From an uncultured Clostridium sp. (lineage in GTDB: Bacteria > Bacillota > Clostridia > TANB77 > CAG-508): 7,187 nt of DNA. This document shows, one piece after another, positions 6,672 to 7,187 of this stretch (position 1 is the stretch's first letter; each line of letters starts with the position of its first letter). The stretch is from positions 1 through 7,187 of the forward strand of contig USJU01000066.1 in the NCBI GenBank assembly GCA_900555085.1, in the 5' to 3' direction. A program made the position numbers and the translations under genes. The notes under the pieces were generated by a model. That model ran no database searches, was not told where the DNA came from, and saw only the letters and a list, made by a program, of their open reading frames with translations.

Positions 6672-6705
6672 AGCAGAAGATTTATAAATCTTCTGCTAAT
6701 TCTTT
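6672..6705. terminator. Bidirectional terminator between convergent genes
   Basis: A perfect 26-base palindrome has arms 6672-6684 and 6685-6697, starting AGCAGAAG and ending CTTCTGCT. It begins directly after the RCK gene stop. On the plus strand it is followed by a T-rich run (CTTTTAATTTTT), and on the minus strand by TTATTCTTCGTTTTC, so it can serve both genes. The last codons and the TAA stop (6682-6684) of the minus-strand gene lie inside the hairpin. The loop must use a few central bases. Confidence 0.7.
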
Positions 6706-7077
6706 TAATTTTTCTATAAAACTATACGCCTCAGATATAGAAAAACTTTCTATATCTGCTTTTTTTATATACGAAATAATATTTTGCAAATTAGAACTTT
6801 GAGAATATTCCTTAAGAGAGTATATAGTGTTATCTTCTATTAGCTCAACAGGTATATTATGCATTCTAAATAAATTCAAATATTTGTTTAAAGAATTAGA
6901 AGGAAAACCACACTTAATAACTGAATCGTTCAAATTTGACAATTTAAAGTTAAAAATATTAGAAAGTTTTCGTGCATCGTTATCGAGAGCAATATAAAAA
7001 ATACCACTTTTAAATAAATAAACAGTGTCTTTATCTTTCTTTTTTAAATTTTCATAAATATCATATAATTTACTCAT
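6682..7077 (-). CDS. Stand-alone MutS domain I-like protein
   Basis: The 131-residue protein resembles only the N-terminal mismatch-recognition domain of MutS, at about residues 17-85. The pattern is KSGIFYIALDNDARKLS, then SNLN, then KCGFPSNSLNKYLNLF, then a final strand. This parallels the GDFYELF...DAKR...LT...AGIPYHAVENYLAKL order in MutS. Full MutS is over 800 residues, and its connector, lever, clamp and ATPase parts are absent. The mismatch-wedging Phe is kept (Phe27) but the Glu of the Phe-X-Glu motif is Ile29. Residues 95-131 look helical and are not MutS-like. Small proteins of this kind are familiar to me from Clostridia; some were described beside reverse transcriptases of diversity-generating retroelements, as I recall, but none is visible here. 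The start at 7077 has AAAGGTGG 8 bases upstream. The frame stays open upstream through an ATG at 7170 to the edge, but that part is hydrophobic, lacks a binding site and is unlike MutS. Function unknown; DNA binding is only inferred. Confidence 0.8.
   Translation of the reverse strand: MSKLYDIYENLKKKDKDTVYLFKSGIFYIALDNDARKLSNIFNFKLSNLNDSVIKCGFPSNSLNKYLNLFRMHNIPVELIEDNTIYSLKEYSQSSNLQNIISYIKKADIESFSISEAYSFIEKLKELAEDL
6732..6766 (+). terminator. Second plus-strand terminator, inside the MutS-I-like gene
   Basis: CAGATATAGAAA (6732-6743), loop AAC, TTTCTATATCTG (6747-6758) is a perfect 12-base-pair hairpin. It is followed by C and seven T residues (6760-6766), the form of an intrinsic terminator for transcripts arriving from the RCK gene. 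The stem is AT-rich, so strength is uncertain. On the other strand the same bases encode the ADIESFSISE segment of the MutS-I-like protein. Confidence 0.55.
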
Positions 7078-7085
7078 ACTACAAA

Positions 7086-7093
7086 CCACCTTT
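7086..7093 (-). promoter_or_regulatory. Ribosome binding site deciding the MutS-I-like gene start
   Basis: Read on the minus strand, AAAGGTGG ends 8 bases before the ATG at 7077. It favours this start over the in-frame ATG at 7170, which has only A-rich sequence and no purine-rich site before it. Confidence 0.7.
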
Positions 7094-7108
7094 TCAAATA
7101 TAGATTTT

Positions 7109-7136
7109 AATATAAAACAAACGAGAAAAATGTCGA
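7109..7136 (-). promoter_or_regulatory. Possible promoter of the MutS-I-like gene
   Basis: On the minus strand TCGACA (7136-7131) and TATATT (7114-7109) are each one mismatch from the consensus -35 and -10 boxes and are 16 bases apart. This would place the transcript start near 7102, about 25 bases before the start codon, with the ribosome binding site between. AT-rich DNA yields such matches by chance, so confidence is moderate. If real, this gene is transcribed alone and not from an operon to the right. Confidence 0.4.
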
Positions 7137-7187
7137 AAAAAACAAAAAATACAATAAATTCCCCTTGCATTTTTTCGTTTATTCCAG
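7137..7187. other. No recognisable feature at the right edge
   Basis: I see no supported gene, RNA or repeat in these bases. The minus-strand frame of the MutS-I-like gene is open through here, and a plus-strand frame beginning ATGTCGAAA at 7130 is open to the edge. Neither has a convincing ribosome binding site or a recognisable product. Confidence 0.4.

Noticed and set aside
7078..7170. Longer form of the MutS-I-like protein with a hydrophobic N-terminus from ATG 7170
   Set aside because: The extension is rich in Phe and Ile as expected for translated AT-rich noncoding DNA. It lacks a ribosome binding site, whereas 7077 has a good one and matches where the domain homology begins.
7130..7187. 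Possible divergent gene start on the plus strand (MSKKTKNTINS...)
   Set aside because: Only 19 codons before the edge, no clear ribosome binding site and no recognisable similarity. It cannot be supported from this window, but sequence to the right would settle it.

Overview
The window is AT-rich, with A-heavy coding strands, ATA and AGA codons throughout, strong AAAGGAG-type ribosome binding sites and a TTGACA/TAAAAT promoter. This points to a low-GC Bacillota, most likely an uncultured gut-type clostridial lineage. truB ends in TGA exactly where the family should end, so the standard bacterial code applies and a Mycoplasma-type code does not. No replicon, phage or plasmid hallmark is visible; five of the seven genes are chromosomal housekeeping genes.

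Layout, left to right. Bases 1-111 hold a GC-richer repeat-like stretch and the cysS ribosome binding site. Then come cysS (Cys-tRNA synthetase) and pgi (glucose-6-phosphate isomerase), 16 bases apart. A 129-base gap follows with two different GC-rich hairpin repeats. Next are a membrane-anchored NodB-type polysaccharide deacetylase and truB (tRNA pseudouridine-55 synthase), 9 bases apart. tyrS (Tyr-tRNA synthetase) follows with its own promoter overlapping the truB stop codon. A 289-base gap then holds a 140-base inverted-repeat element and a second copy of the same hairpin pair. After it lies a short TrkA/KtrA-like protein that has only the nucleotide-binding RCK-N domain. Converging on it from the minus strand is a 131-residue protein resembling the mismatch-recognition domain I of MutS. 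The last 110 bases are the leader and probable promoter of that gene.

The genes from cysS to tyrS serve translation (two aminoacyl-tRNA synthetases and one tRNA modification enzyme), central carbon flow and cell-wall modification. They look like two or three short transcription units on one strand, not one pathway. The right third differs: repeats are concentrated there, the RCK protein is cut short, and a stand-alone MutS-I protein adjoins the cut. That junction, together with the paired hairpin repeats, is the least ordinary part of the window. No complete new multi-gene system is visible. The MutS-I gene could be an accessory of something lying beyond the right edge, but that is conjecture.
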